Shown here one piece after another: positions 9,136 to 18,023 of a DNA stretch of 64,000 bases; the first letter of the stretch is position 1, and each line of letters starts with the position of its first letter. Source of the stretch: Methylovirgula sp. HY1 (GTDB taxonomy: Bacteria; Pseudomonadota; Alphaproteobacteria; Rhizobiales; Beijerinckiaceae); the NCBI RefSeq assembly GCF_019343105.1, contig NZ_CP073764.1:620001-684000 (forward strand), written 5' to 3'. The position numbers and the translations under genes were made by a program. The notes beneath the pieces were generated by a model that worked only from the letters and a program-made list of their open reading frames with translations, was not told the DNA's origin and searched no databases.

Positions 9136-10293
9136 ATGCGGATCGGATGGCACATCGCGTTTTGGCTCGGGGCAGCGGCGATTTTGCTGCTGCTGCTTTG
9201 GCTGTGCTGGCCCATTCTGCCGCCCTTCATCATCGCATTGGCGCTCGGTTACCTGCTCGATCCGGTTGCCAGTTGGTTGCAGAGGCTCGGTCTCGGGCGC
9301 CTCATGGCGGCCTTGATGATCCTCGCAGCCTTCATGATCGTTCTGGTTCTGCTCTTCATCCTCGTTTTCCCGATCCTCGGGCATCAGCTGTCTAGTTTCA
9401 TCCAACAATTGCCTGAAACGCTGAACAAGCTGCAGAGCCTCTTGGAACAGGCCGGCAATTGGGCCGGCCAGCAATATGTCGGGCCGGTCATGAAGCGGCT
9501 CGGTCTCGCGGGTGGGTCGGCTCCGGATATCCGCAGCAATGTCGAGAGTCTCGTCGGCGATGCCGCGCGCACGGCAGGGGCTTTTCTGAATTCCTTGGTC
9601 ATGCGCGGCGCGGCGGTGATCAGTGTGGTGTCGCTGCTCATCATCACGCCCGTCGTCGCCTTCTATGTCCTGCTCGATTGGCATAAGATGATGGCAGCCG
9701 TCGATAGCCTGATCCCGCTGCGTCACCGCGAAACGGCGCATCAGCTCCTGCATGAGATCGATGTCGCGCTTGCCGGTTTCTTGCGGGGGCAGTCGCTGGT
9801 CTGCCTTTTTCTCGGCCTCTGGTATGGCTTGGGCCTATCGCTCGTCGGACTGAATTTCGGTCTTCTGATCGGCCTCTCGGCCGGCTTGTTGAGTTTCATC
9901 CCCTATGTTGGATCGCTCGCTGCTCTGGTGATCTCGGCGATCGTGGCGATCGTTCAGGATTGGCCGCATTGGCAGTTGTTTGCGATGGCTATGGGGGTCG
10001 TGCTAGCTGGCCAATTTCTCGAAAGCAACATATTGTCGCCTAAGCTCGTCGGCGACAAAGTCGGCGTCCATCCCGTGTGGTTGATCTTCGCTTTGTTCGC
10101 CTTCGGCAGCCTTCTCGGCTTTCTGGGCCTGATGATCGCGGTGCCCTTCGCTGCCGCGGTCGGCGTCCTTTTGCGCTTCGCGGTTCGCCGCTATCGCACG
10201 AGCGAATTCTATTTGGGCATGCCGGCATGGCTCGCAGGACCGCCGCCGCCGCCCGGAATCGCGGCCAAGAAACAGATCGAAAGCCGCTCCTGA
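9136..10293 (+). CDS. AI-2E family transporter (PerM-like permease)
   Basis: A 385-residue polytopic membrane protein of the AI-2E/PerM family. Hydrophobic segments at about residues 8-28, 30-50 and 60-85 are followed by a soluble stretch, then a cluster of membrane helices from about 150 onward. Typical family segments are PILPPFIIALALGYLLDP, a PxVAFYVLLDW core, and the C-terminal GDKVGVHPVWLIFALFAFG. Characterised members export small molecules or act as Na+/H+ antiporters; the substrate here is unknown. It is followed one base after its stop by hdaA, so the two are probably co-translated. Confidence 0.9.
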   Translation: MRIGWHIAFWLGAAAILLLLLWLCWPILPPFIIALALGYLLDPVASWLQRLGLGRLMAALMILAAFMIVLVLLFILVFPILGHQLSSFIQQLPETLNKLQSLLEQAGNWAGQQYVGPVMKRLGLAGGSAPDIRSNVESLVGDAARTAGAFLNSLVMRGAAVISVVSLLIITPVVAFYVLLDWHKMMAAVDSLIPLRHRETAHQLLHEIDVALAGFLRGQSLVCLFLGLWYGLGLSLVGLNFGLLIGLSAGLLSFIPYVGSLAALVISAIVAIVQDWPHWQLFAMAMGVVLAGQFLESNILSPKLVGDKVGVHPVWLIFALFAFGSLLGFLGLMIAVPFAAAVGVLLRFAVRRYRTSEFYLGMPAWLAGPPPPPGIAAKKQIESRS

Positions 10294-10294
10294 G

Positions 10295-11026
10295 ATGATT
10301 GCCGAACCACCTTCCAAGCCAGGTGGATTTGCGGGGCGGCGTCAACTCACCCTGGATTTGGAAATGCCGCCGCGTTTCGGCCGCGACGATTTCCTTGTCT
10401 CCGCGGCCAATGCCGCGGCCTTGCAAATGATCGAGTCTTGGCCGCGATGGCCCGATTCCGTCATTTTGCTGCTCGGTGCGCCGGGCACTGGCAAAAGCCA
10501 TCTTGCGTCGATCTGGGCCGCCCGCGCTGGCGCCGATATCATTTCCGCTCGGACGCTGAGCGAGACCGATTTTGTTACGCTCGCGGCAAAGCCGGCGCTC
10601 GTCATCGAAGATGCCGAAGCGATCGGCGTGGCGGAAGCCAATCTGTTTCATCTTCTCAATCTGGCGCGCGAGCGCAAGACGAGCCTGCTTTTCACCGCCC
10701 GGCAGAGACCCGATCTCTGGGGGCTCGCGACGGCCGATCTTCTGTCGCGTTTAAGGCTCGCGCCGGTCGTCGAACTCGGTGCGCCAGATGACGCGCTTCT
10801 CAATGCGGTGCTGGTGAAACATTTTTGTGATCGCCAGCTCATCGTCGATGCCGCGGTCGTCGAGTACATCGCCCTTCACATCGATCGCTCGCTCGATATG
10901 GCGCGCTATGTCGTCGCCATGCTCGACCGCGAGGGGTTGGCGCGTGGCGGCAAGGTCACGCGGACCATGGCGCGCGAACTTTTGCAGAGCCTGCATGCCG
11001 GAGATGGCGAGCACGAAGCCGGATGA
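10295..11026 (+). CDS. hdaA: DnaA regulatory inactivator HdaA
   Basis: A DnaA-like AAA+ protein (243 residues) that, with the sliding clamp, promotes hydrolysis of DnaA-bound ATP and so prevents re-initiation of replication. An N-terminal clamp-binding motif QLTLDLE sits at residues 17-23, the expected place, and a Walker A loop GAPGTGKS at 61-68. Walker B is weak (ALVIEDAEA), as in other HdaA proteins, and the sensor region includes FTARQRPDLWGL. The order phosphatidyltransferase - permease - hdaA is conserved in the alphaproteobacteria; ppk, often next, is absent here and replaced by a palindromic repeat. Confidence 0.93.
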   Translation: MIAEPPSKPGGFAGRRQLTLDLEMPPRFGRDDFLVSAANAAALQMIESWPRWPDSVILLLGAPGTGKSHLASIWAARAGADIISARTLSETDFVTLAAKPALVIEDAEAIGVAEANLFHLLNLARERKTSLLFTARQRPDLWGLATADLLSRLRLAPVVELGAPDDALLNAVLVKHFCDRQLIVDAAVVEYIALHIDRSLDMARYVVAMLDREGLARGGKVTRTMARELLQSLHAGDGEHEAG

Positions 11027-11077
11027 GCGCGGACACGTCTGATAGGATTGCGGAAACGTGCCATTACGCAAACGTTC

Positions 11078-11105
11078 TTCGATCGGGTAAAATTATCCGA
11101 TCGAA
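11078..11105. repeat. Hairpin downstream of hdaA
   Basis: Arms TTCGATCGG (11078-11086) and CCGATCGAA (11097-11105) are exact inverse complements around a 10-base A/T-rich loop. The hairpin lies 52 bases after the hdaA stop and is followed by an A-rich run, so it does not look like a classical terminator for hdaA. It may belong to the adjoining palindromic element. Confidence 0.55.
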
Positions 11106-11130
11106 AGAAAAAACGCTCGAAATCAATAAG

Positions 11131-11220
11131 CTAGAGCATGATCTCATCAATGAGAACTCGGATATATCCGAGTTCTCAAATATCGGAAAAGTCGATCAAC
11201 TTTTCCGGATCATGCGCTAG
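11131..11220. repeat. 90-bp palindromic mobile-type element with terminal inverted repeats
   Basis: The ends are CTAGAGCATGATC (11131-11143) and GATCATGCGCTAG (11208-11220), inverse complements at 12 of 13 positions. Inside are a perfect 28-bp palindrome (11151-11178, core GGATATATCC) and a hairpin with arms CGGAAAAGT and ACTTTTCCG (11184-11207). The structure is that of a small non-autonomous palindromic element of the RUP/MITE kind. An open frame of 65 codons crosses it, but this is an artefact of the repeat. From memory, CTAGAGCATGATC-type repeats are widespread in Hyphomicrobiales; this needs a genome search. Confidence 0.75.
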
Positions 11221-11230
11221 GATTTGGCGC

Positions 11231-12652
11231 CTATCCTGCGTTGACCAAGGTCGTTCCATTCGCGCGCGACGGCGCGGCGGCCTCGTCGCGAAGCATTTTG
11301 CGGATTTGCGCCCCAGTGGCGATCTCGGCATGCTCGAAGAAAAGCTCGTGGTTCTTTTCTATATCGTCAAGCGCATAGAGATAATTGACGAGAAGCCCAT
11401 GCGACTGGCTCAGGCCCTTGGCTGAGATATCTCCGAGGAAATTGATCCGCTCCAGCCTGGCGCCATTGCCGAGATGGAAGCGCGCGACGGGATCGATCGG
11501 GCGCCCGTCGCCGCGCTTGGCGAGGATGTAGTAACGGGCCGCGGCCGCGACGAGAACGGGCCGCAGCATCTCGGTCTTTTCGGCATCCTTGTGCCAATCG
11601 GGTTCGTCGAGCAAAGCCAGCGCGGCACGCGTCGCGTCATCGATCCAAGAACTCTCTTCCTTACGCTCGCGTGCGAGCCAATGCGCGAAGCCGGGAACCG
11701 GCGAGAGCGTCACGAATGTTTCGAGGTTGGGCAAAGCCAGTTTCAGATCCTCGACCACCTGCTTGATGAGGAAATTGCCGAAGGAAACGCCGGCAAGTCC
11801 TTTCTGTGTATTGGAAATCGAGTAGAACACGGCGGTTGTGGCAGTTTCCGGCGCAACCACCTCGTGATCGTAGTCGAGCAGCGGCGCAATCGCCTCGCTC
11901 ATGCCGCGCGTCAAGGCAACCTCGACGAAGATCAACGGCTCATCTGCAAGCTGTGGATGAAAAAAGCCGAAGCAGCGCCGATCGGCCGGCTCTAGCCGAT
12001 TGCGCAGATCCTGCCAGTCGGTGATCGCATGGACGGCCTCGTAGCGGATGATCTTTTCAAGGATGCTTGCCGATGTGGTCCAGTCGATCGGCTTCAATTG
12101 TAAGAAGCCGCGGTTGAACCAGGACGAAAAGAGGTGGACGAAATCATCATCGAGCGGCTTGAGTTCCGGGCATGCGGTGAGGGCACCGAGTGTGTCCTCG
12201 CGCATCCGCACCAAAGCGGCGGTGCCACCGGGCGCCAAATTGAGGCGGCGCATTAATTCCTGGCGGCGCGGTTCGGTCGCATGATGCAAGGCTTTAATGG
12301 CTGCGGGGTTGGGATTGTCGCGATAGGTCCCGAGCGCTTCTTCGATCAGTTCGCGATTGGCGCCGAAACCATCGGCGAGCGCCAGCAGGAAGCCACGTTT
12401 GTCGGCCGGCGCCTGGCGCGCATAGGCATCGAGCATGAGCCGCGCCAGCACGACGCCCGAAGCTTCACCGCGGCGGGACAAGAGGGATTCGCCGGCGGAC
12501 ACAAGATCAAACTCGGCACCATCGGCACGGCGGCGGTTTCCATCATGGCCGCGGCGCAGCATGGCGCGGCTCCGGGCCGCTAGGTTTTGCATCATTTCGG
12601 CGACAATGGCGGACATAGAGCCTGTCGCGATGCCCGTTCCAAAGCTTTTCAT
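11231..12652 (-). CDS. Malonyl-CoA decarboxylase
   Basis: Converts malonyl-CoA to acetyl-CoA and CO2. The 473 residues show an N-terminal helical domain (about 1-190) and a C-terminal acetyltransferase-like catalytic domain. Family landmarks are SWFNRGFLQLKPIDW, RRCFGFFHPQLADEPLIFVEVAL, FYSISNTQKGLAGVSFGNFLIKQV with the motif TLSPVPGF (catalytic Ser region), and RFHLGNGARLERIN with the catalytic His. The start at 12652 has a strong GAGGAGG 6 bases upstream. No malonyl-CoA synthetase (matB) or malonate transporter lies nearby; instead an acyl-CoA carboxylase is encoded in the opposite direction 1.2 kb away. Protection from inhibitory malonyl- or methylmalonyl-CoA is one possible role. Confidence 0.95.
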   Translation of the reverse strand: MKSFGTGIATGSMSAIVAEMMQNLAARSRAMLRRGHDGNRRRADGAEFDLVSAGESLLSRRGEASGVVLARLMLDAYARQAPADKRGFLLALADGFGANRELIEEALGTYRDNPNPAAIKALHHATEPRRQELMRRLNLAPGGTAALVRMREDTLGALTACPELKPLDDDFVHLFSSWFNRGFLQLKPIDWTTSASILEKIIRYEAVHAITDWQDLRNRLEPADRRCFGFFHPQLADEPLIFVEVALTRGMSEAIAPLLDYDHEVVAPETATTAVFYSISNTQKGLAGVSFGNFLIKQVVEDLKLALPNLETFVTLSPVPGFAHWLARERKEESSWIDDATRAALALLDEPDWHKDAEKTEMLRPVLVAAAARYYILAKRGDGRPIDPVARFHLGNGARLERINFLGDISAKGLSQSHGLLVNYLYALDDIEKNHELFFEHAEIATGAQIRKMLRDEAAAPSRANGTTLVNAG

Positions 12653-13052
12653 TTTTTGCCTCCTCGCGGGGGACTGAAGCCACCTTCATCCTAACACGCG
12701 ACGCCGTCTGCGGTTACTCCGCTGAGAGAGATAGGCCGAGAAGATGAAAATCCATTCTGTGCTCCCGACAAAAACCGATCCATGAGCTCACGCAATTTGG
12801 CTTATGGTTCAAGAGAGTGAAATTTTTTCCGACCGAGCCGGAACCGTTGCCAGGACTTGGACAAAACCAAACGCAGGATCAAATAATTAGTTCAATGCGA
12901 GACGCCCTTTTGATGATTCCCTCGCTCAGCGCCGGCAAATCTCGGCACGGACATTGGATACGGCTTTCTCTTTGCTTGTTCTTTGCTTTGCTTGGCCGTC
13001 GATCCGACTTATGTCGATGCCGACAAGGCGAGGCGACGTCGGGCTGTTGCAT
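12653..13052. other. Divergent intergenic region, no gene seen
   Basis: Four hundred bases between the malonyl-CoA decarboxylase (minus) and a hypothetical gene (plus). It contains an A/T-rich patch near 12875-12895 suited to a promoter but no clear operator, RNA gene or coding frame. The start of the following gene is uncertain, so the gap may be shorter. Confidence 0.4.
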
Positions 13053-13397
13053 ATGAACGACTATATCCCGGAACTGAGCGAAATTCGCATGGTGCAGCGC
13101 GCGCCGGAAGGGCCGTTGCCCTTCGCTGATGCGGATCGCAATTATATTTTTTCCTGTCTTGCCGATGTCGAATCGAGTTTTGGCCTTTTCGGCTTTCCAG
13201 CTATCGCCCCGGAACAGATCGCGGCGCGATCGCTCATCCGGCAATTGATCGAATGGTGGCGGACGTTGGAGCCGGCGACAGAGGCGCAGCGCGATGCCTA
13301 TGGCCGCTTGCCGGGCGCGATACGCCTCATCGACACGGTCTCGATCTGGGTCGAGGAGCAGGCCGCGCGGCGCAAGGCAAAATCATCCGGCGTGTAA
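13053..13397 (+). CDS. Hypothetical protein
   Basis: A 114-residue, probably cytoplasmic protein of unknown function, starting MNDYIPELSEIRM. It is rich in acidic and aromatic residues, with a central segment NYIFSCLADVESSFGLFGF and a C-terminal amphipathic helix ending in a basic tail. No catalytic motif is visible. The open frame extends to 12954, but the extra residues resemble a spurious extension, so ATG 13053 is used; no strong Shine-Dalgarno is seen. It precedes another small hypothetical gene and the carboxylase genes on the same strand, which suggests co-expression only. Confidence 0.55.
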   Translation: MNDYIPELSEIRMVQRAPEGPLPFADADRNYIFSCLADVESSFGLFGFPAIAPEQIAARSLIRQLIEWWRTLEPATEAQRDAYGRLPGAIRLIDTVSIWVEEQAARRKAKSSGV

Positions 13398-13464
13398 GCG
13401 AAAGCGGGCGGATGGCACTCGTGATGCTTGTCGCTTGCCAAAGTGAACACATGAAAGGCCGGGG

Positions 13465-13773
13465 ATGAGTGCATGGACCGTTACCGCCGTCAGCCATCGC
13501 ATGCTCGGGCCGATGATTCGGCTCGAATTCGGCGAGGGGCCAGGCTTCGATCTCACCGCGCAGGAGGCTGGGATCCTGGCGCGCGCGCTCGCCGCCGTGC
13601 GGGAGGGTAAGAGCCCGGTTGACGAGGTCTATATGAGCCCGATTGCCAGCAACGGCGATTTTTCCGGCAAGGTCGCGCCTGACGGGATCAATGTCGCAGC
13701 GGCCGAACCGATCTCTCTCGGCTGGGACGAGGTCGACAAAATGGCCGCCGCGCTCGCCGCCCTTGCCGGATAA
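13465..13773 (+). CDS. Hypothetical protein
   Basis: A 102-residue soluble protein with no recognised family. It begins MSAWTVTAVSHRM and alternates short beta-like segments with helices: an ALARALAAVREGKSPVDEVYMSPIA stretch in the middle and a C-terminal helix KMAAALAALAG. The start is well supported by AAAGG and GGGG immediately upstream. It lies 67 bases after the preceding hypothetical gene and 104 bases before the carboxyltransferase gene. Coding statistics fit the genome (GC-rich third positions), so it is probably a native gene. Confidence 0.6.
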   Translation: MSAWTVTAVSHRMLGPMIRLEFGEGPGFDLTAQEAGILARALAAVREGKSPVDEVYMSPIASNGDFSGKVAPDGINVAAAEPISLGWDEVDKMAAALAALAG

Positions 13774-13877
13774 GAGCTGACGATCGGCCGGCCGCGGTCA
13801 CGCTCCGATCCAACCGCATTTGTGCGGGAATTCAAAAATGCTAACGGTGTGGCTTTCCCTGCATCCGGGGCCATGCC

Positions 13878-15392
13878 GTGACAGAGATGAACGAACCTCG
13901 CGCCGAGGCTCGTCAAAGCCTTGAAGAGAGTGTCGCCATCCAGCATGCGAGCGGCAAGCTCACGGCAAGCGAACGCATTGCGCTTTTGCTCGATCCTGGT
14001 TCGTTCGAAGAATATGACGGCTTCGTTCAGCAGTCTGGCAGCGATGCCGGCGGCCATGCGCCTGCAACGAACGATGGCGTCGTCACTGGATCGGGCACGA
14101 TGAATGGCCGTGCCGTACTGGTCTTTGCCAAAGACGTGACCGTTCTCGGCGGCGCGCTCTCGGCGGCCCATGCACGGAAGATCGTGCGGCTGCAGGATAT
14201 GGCGCTGCGCATGCGCGCGCCGCTGATCGGCATATTCGACTCATACGGCATTCGGATTCAGGATGGGACCGCGGCGCTCGCCGGCTTGGGTGACATCCTT
14301 CAACGCTATGTGCGCGCCTCCGGGGTCATTCCGCAGCTCTCGCTGATCATGGGGCCATGCATAGGCGGCGATGCTTTCGCGCCGCCACTGAGCGACTTCA
14401 CCTTCATGGTGCGGGACACGAGTTCTTTATTCGTCACAGGGCCGGAGGTGATTAAGACCGTGACGAATGAGAGCATCGGCATCGAAGAATTGGGCGGCGC
14501 GTCGGTCCATGCCGTCAAAAATGCGGTCGCCGATGGCACTTATGACAATGATATCGTGGCGCTGCGGCAGATGCGGCGGCTTCTCGATTTCGTGCCGTCG
14601 TCGAATGAAGACGCGGTGCCGGAATGGCCGAGCTTCGACGATCCCGAGCGGCGCGAGATGGCGCTCGACAGTCTGATACCCGACGATCCGGCGCGTCCCT
14701 ATGACATTAAGGAATTGATCGACAAGACGGTGGATGAAGGGGACTTCTTCGAAATCCAGGAAGCGCATGCGCAAAATATCGTCATTGGCTTTGGTCGCAT
14801 TGAGGGCCGCAGCGTCGGGCTCGTCGCCAATCAGCCCTTGGTGCTCGGCGGTGTGCTCGATGGCGATGCCGCGCGCAAGGCCGCGCGCTTCATACGCTTC
14901 TGCGATTGCTTCAATATCCCACTCGTGACCGTCGTCGATGTGCCGGGGTTTCTGCCAAGCATCGCCGAGGAACATAGCGGGCTCGTCAAACAAGGGGCCA
15001 AGCTTTTGTTCGCTTTTGCCGAAGCGAGCGTGCCGAAGATCACGATCATCACCCGCAACGCCCTCGGCGTTGCCTATGATGTGATGGCGGCGAAACATTT
15101 GGGCGGCGACGTTAATTACGCATGGCCCTCGGCGCAGATCGGCCTCATCGGTGCGCAAGGCGCGGTTGCGATGCTGTTTCCGGCCGAGAATGACGATCCC
15201 GACAAACGCGCCGCGCACCGACAAGATTATGAAGCGCGCGTCCTGTCACCCGTGGTCGCCGTGGAGCATGGTCTGATCGACGCTATCATCATGCCGCATG
15301 AGACGCGGGTGCGCATCGCTCGCGCGCTCACCTTGCTGGGCCATAAGCATTTGGAAAATCCCTCAAAGAAACACGACAATATTCCGCTGTAA
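13878..15392 (+). CDS. Acyl-CoA carboxylase carboxyltransferase (beta) subunit, propionyl-CoA carboxylase type
   Basis: Transfers the carboxyl group from carboxybiotin to an acyl-CoA, most likely propionyl-CoA to methylmalonyl-CoA. The 504 residues contain two crotonase-fold halves. The acyl-CoA-side oxyanion segment is GPCIGGDAFAPPLSDFTFMV, and the biotin-side segment is DVPGFLPSIAEEHSGLVKQGAKLLFAFAEA, followed by KITIITRNALGVAYDVMAAK and AWPSAQIGLIGAQGAVAMLF. The start is GTG 13878 or ATG 13887; neither has a clear ribosome-binding site. The biotin carboxylase subunit follows after 39 bases, so the pair forms one holoenzyme. Substrate specificity is inferred from overall similarity to PccB-type sequences. 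Confidence 0.92.
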   Translation: MTEMNEPRAEARQSLEESVAIQHASGKLTASERIALLLDPGSFEEYDGFVQQSGSDAGGHAPATNDGVVTGSGTMNGRAVLVFAKDVTVLGGALSAAHARKIVRLQDMALRMRAPLIGIFDSYGIRIQDGTAALAGLGDILQRYVRASGVIPQLSLIMGPCIGGDAFAPPLSDFTFMVRDTSSLFVTGPEVIKTVTNESIGIEELGGASVHAVKNAVADGTYDNDIVALRQMRRLLDFVPSSNEDAVPEWPSFDDPERREMALDSLIPDDPARPYDIKELIDKTVDEGDFFEIQEAHAQNIVIGFGRIEGRSVGLVANQPLVLGGVLDGDAARKAARFIRFCDCFNIPLVTVVDVPGFLPSIAEEHSGLVKQGAKLLFAFAEASVPKITIITRNALGVAYDVMAAKHLGGDVNYAWPSAQIGLIGAQGAVAMLFPAENDDPDKRAAHRQDYEARVLSPVVAVEHGLIDAIIMPHETRVRIARALTLLGHKHLENPSKKHDNIPL

Positions 15393-15431
15393 GGGCAGGT
15401 TTTCTTTAGCTCGGCGCCACAGAAGGGCGAC

Positions 15432-17447
15432 ATGTTCAAAAAGATCCTCATCGCCAATCGCGGCGAAATCGCCTGCCGCCTCATCAAGAGCGCGCATCGG
15501 ATGGGGATTGCCTGCGTCGCCGTCTATTCGGAGGCGGATCGGAAGGCGCCTCACGTCGCCATGGCGGACGAGGCGATCTGCATCGGTCCGGCACCGGCGG
15601 CGCAATCCTATCTGGCGATCGATCGGATCATCGCTGCGTGCCACGCCTCAGGCGCCGAGGCGGTGCATCCGGGTTATGGATTTCTCTCCGAAAGCGCGGC
15701 ATTCGCCAGAGAGGTCGAGGAAGCTGGTCTCGTCTTCATCGGGCCGAACGTGCGCGCGATTGCCCTAATGGGCGACAAGATCGCAGCGAAACAGCTCGCT
15801 CATGACGCCGGTGTTTCGACTCTGCCGGGCTGTCTCGATGTGATCGAAGACGCGGCACAGGCGGCGGACATCGCCGGAGAGATCGGCTACCCGGTAATGT
15901 TCAAAGCCTCCGCCGGCGGGGGCGGCAAGGGCATGCGCATCGCTTATGAACAGAGCGAAGTCGCGGCAGCCTTTGCCAGGGCACGTTCCGAAGCCGCATC
16001 TGCCTTTGGCGATGATCGAATCTTCATCGAGAAATTCATCGAACATCCGCGCCATATCGAGATCCAGATCCTCGGCGATAAATTCGGCAATATCATTCAC
16101 CTGGGCGAACGCGAATGTTCTATTCAACGCCGCCATCAAAAGATCGTCGAGGAGGCGCCCTCACCATGCGTGGACGATGGCCTGCGCTTCCGCATGGGCG
16201 AACAGGCGATCGCGCTGGCGCGTGCCGTCGCTTATGATTCGGCTGGCACGGTCGAGTTCATTCTCGAACAGCGCGGCGATGCTTCGCAGTTCTATTTTCT
16301 TGAAATGAACACGCGGCTTCAGGTCGAGCATCCGGTGACCGAACTCGTCACCGGCATCGATCTTGTCGAGGCGATGATCAAGATCGCCGCCGGCGAAAGG
16401 CTCGCCTATGCCCAGAGCGACGTGCATTTGCGAGGATGGGCAGTCGAAAGCCGGATCTGCGCCGAAGACCCGAGCCGCGATTTTTTGCCCTCGGCTGGCC
16501 GGATCACCCGCTTCCATCCACCTAAAGAGGGACACCGTGATGGTGTCACGCTCCGGCATGACACAGGCGTCGTCGAAGGCAGCGAGATTTCCACGCATTA
16601 TGATCCGATGATCGGCAAGCTCATTACGCATGCCGGCGACCGTGCCGCAGCGGTTGCGGCGCAGGCCGACGCGCTCGATCAATTCACGCTCGAAGGGATT
16701 AGTCATAACATCCCATTTCTCGCGGCCCTGATGCAGAACGCACGCTTTAAAGCCGGAGCGCTTTCGACCGATTTCATCACCAGCGAATATCCGCATGGCT
16801 TCGCCTCGCGCCCGCCAACCGGCGATGAAATCGATCTCCTCGCTGCTGTTGCGGCGTCGTTCGATCATGTGCTGAGGGCGCGGCAAATGTTGATGTCCGG
16901 GCGGATCGCCCCCTTGCATGCAGTTGGTTCGGCCGCGGAGCGCAGCGTTATGTTCGGACGAATGCGCATCGATGTCGTCATAGATGAAGGCGATGACGGG
17001 CTGCTCATCCGCATGGTGGAGAATGGCCAAGCGCGTCTCTGCCAGTCGAACTGGGGAGCGGGCATGAAAGTCTGGACTGGCACGGTCGACGGCACCAAAA
17101 TATTCGTGCAGGTGCGGCCACATCGCGATCATTATGTCTTGTCGTGGCGGGGAATTTCTGTCGAGGCCGCTGTCTACAGCCGGCACGCGGCGGAATTTAT
17201 TGCGCTGATGCCGGAAATGAAGGTGATTGCGCGCTCCAATGATGTGCGAAGCCCAATGCCCGGGCTCGTCAAGGCGATCCTCGTGCAGGCGGGGCAGGCG
17301 GTGAAGACGGGCGATGGTCTTTGCATCATCGAGGCGATGAAGATGGAGATGATGGTGCGGGCGGAACAGGATGCGACGATCCGGACCATCGATGTCGCGG
17401 AAGGCGCGTCGCTCGGCCTCGATGCGCTGATCATGAGTTTGGTTTAA
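15432..17447 (+). CDS. Acyl-CoA carboxylase alpha subunit (biotin carboxylase and biotin carrier)
   Basis: The 671-residue partner of the upstream carboxyltransferase. Residues 1-450 are a biotin carboxylase: MFKKILIANRGEIACRL at the start, the Gly-rich ATP loop KASAGGGGKGMRI, HIEIQILGDKFGN, RECSIQRRHQKIVEEAPSP, and FLEMNTRLQVEHPVTE with the catalytic Glu/Asn/Arg. A linker domain of about 130 residues follows, as in PccA. The C-terminal biotinyl domain has the attachment motif EAMKMEMM, with biotin on the Lys. Together with the beta subunit it would carboxylate propionyl-CoA using bicarbonate and ATP. Confidence 0.95.
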   Translation: MFKKILIANRGEIACRLIKSAHRMGIACVAVYSEADRKAPHVAMADEAICIGPAPAAQSYLAIDRIIAACHASGAEAVHPGYGFLSESAAFAREVEEAGLVFIGPNVRAIALMGDKIAAKQLAHDAGVSTLPGCLDVIEDAAQAADIAGEIGYPVMFKASAGGGGKGMRIAYEQSEVAAAFARARSEAASAFGDDRIFIEKFIEHPRHIEIQILGDKFGNIIHLGERECSIQRRHQKIVEEAPSPCVDDGLRFRMGEQAIALARAVAYDSAGTVEFILEQRGDASQFYFLEMNTRLQVEHPVTELVTGIDLVEAMIKIAAGERLAYAQSDVHLRGWAVESRICAEDPSRDFLPSAGRITRFHPPKEGHRDGVTLRHDTGVVEGSEISTHYDPMIGKLITHAGDRAAAVAAQADALDQFTLEGISHNIPFLAALMQNARFKAGALSTDFITSEYPHGFASRPPTGDEIDLLAAVAASFDHVLRARQMLMSGRIAPLHAVGSAAERSVMFGRMRIDVVIDEGDDGLLIRMVENGQARLCQSNWGAGMKVWTGTVDGTKIFVQVRPHRDHYVLSWRGISVEAAVYSRHAAEFIALMPEMKVIARSNDVRSPMPGLVKAILVQAGQAVKTGDGLCIIEAMKMEMMVRAEQDATIRTIDVAEGASLGLDALIMSLV

Positions 17448-17535
17448 TTCTGCACGTCAGACCGAGAAGATGATACCAGACGACGTTGATTGAACATTCG
17501 CCGCGGACCGATGATCTCCGCCATAAGGCTTACCG

Positions 17536-18021
17536 ATGCCGCTTTATTTTGCCTATGGTGCCAATATGGATCGCGAGGCCATGCGCCGACGCTGTCCGAA
17601 ATCGCGCCCGCTCGGCCGGGCTAAGCTGGCCAGGCATCGCTTCTTCATCATGAGCTCTGGGCATGGCTCGGTGAAACGCGACACGCGCATGGATGTTCAT
17701 GGCGTGCTCTATGATCTCGCTTTGGCGGATATTCCGGCGCTGGATCGTTATGAAGAGCTCGGCCGTGGTCTCTATCAGAAGATTACGCAGCCGGTTCTGC
17801 GCGAAGGCGCGGCACCCGCGAGGGCGCTCCTCTATGTCGGCGCCTCCGGCCAGGAAGGCGTGGCACAAGCTTCCTATCTCGAAGGCGTGATCGCAGCGGC
17901 CGTGGACTGGGGTTTTCCCGATTCCTATCTCACCTATCTTCGTTCTATGGCAGGCCGCGCAACCGCCGACACGCGAGCCGATGTCTCTGCTTGGCGGGCT
18001 ATTCGATTGAAAGGCATTTGA
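17536..18021 (+). CDS. Gamma-glutamylcyclotransferase-like protein
   Basis: A 161-residue protein of the GGCT/AIG2 fold, which releases 5-oxoproline from gamma-glutamyl compounds. The family signature YGANMDREAM lies at residues 7-16 (substrate-binding YGxN loop), followed by HRFFIMSSGHGSV and HGVLYDLALADIPALDRYE, where the Glu is the likely catalytic acid. The C-terminal half is helical. It lies 88 bases after the carboxylase and its stop falls just before the chosen panC start. The true substrate is unknown; family members vary. Confidence 0.85.
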   Translation: MPLYFAYGANMDREAMRRRCPKSRPLGRAKLARHRFFIMSSGHGSVKRDTRMDVHGVLYDLALADIPALDRYEELGRGLYQKITQPVLREGAAPARALLYVGASGQEGVAQASYLEGVIAAAVDWGFPDSYLTYLRSMAGRATADTRADVSAWRAIRLKGI

Positions 18022-18023
18022 GC

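Noticed and set aside
11023-11220. 65-codon frame overlapping the end of hdaA
   Set aside because: Most of it is encoded by the palindromic element, so it is a by-product of the repeat.
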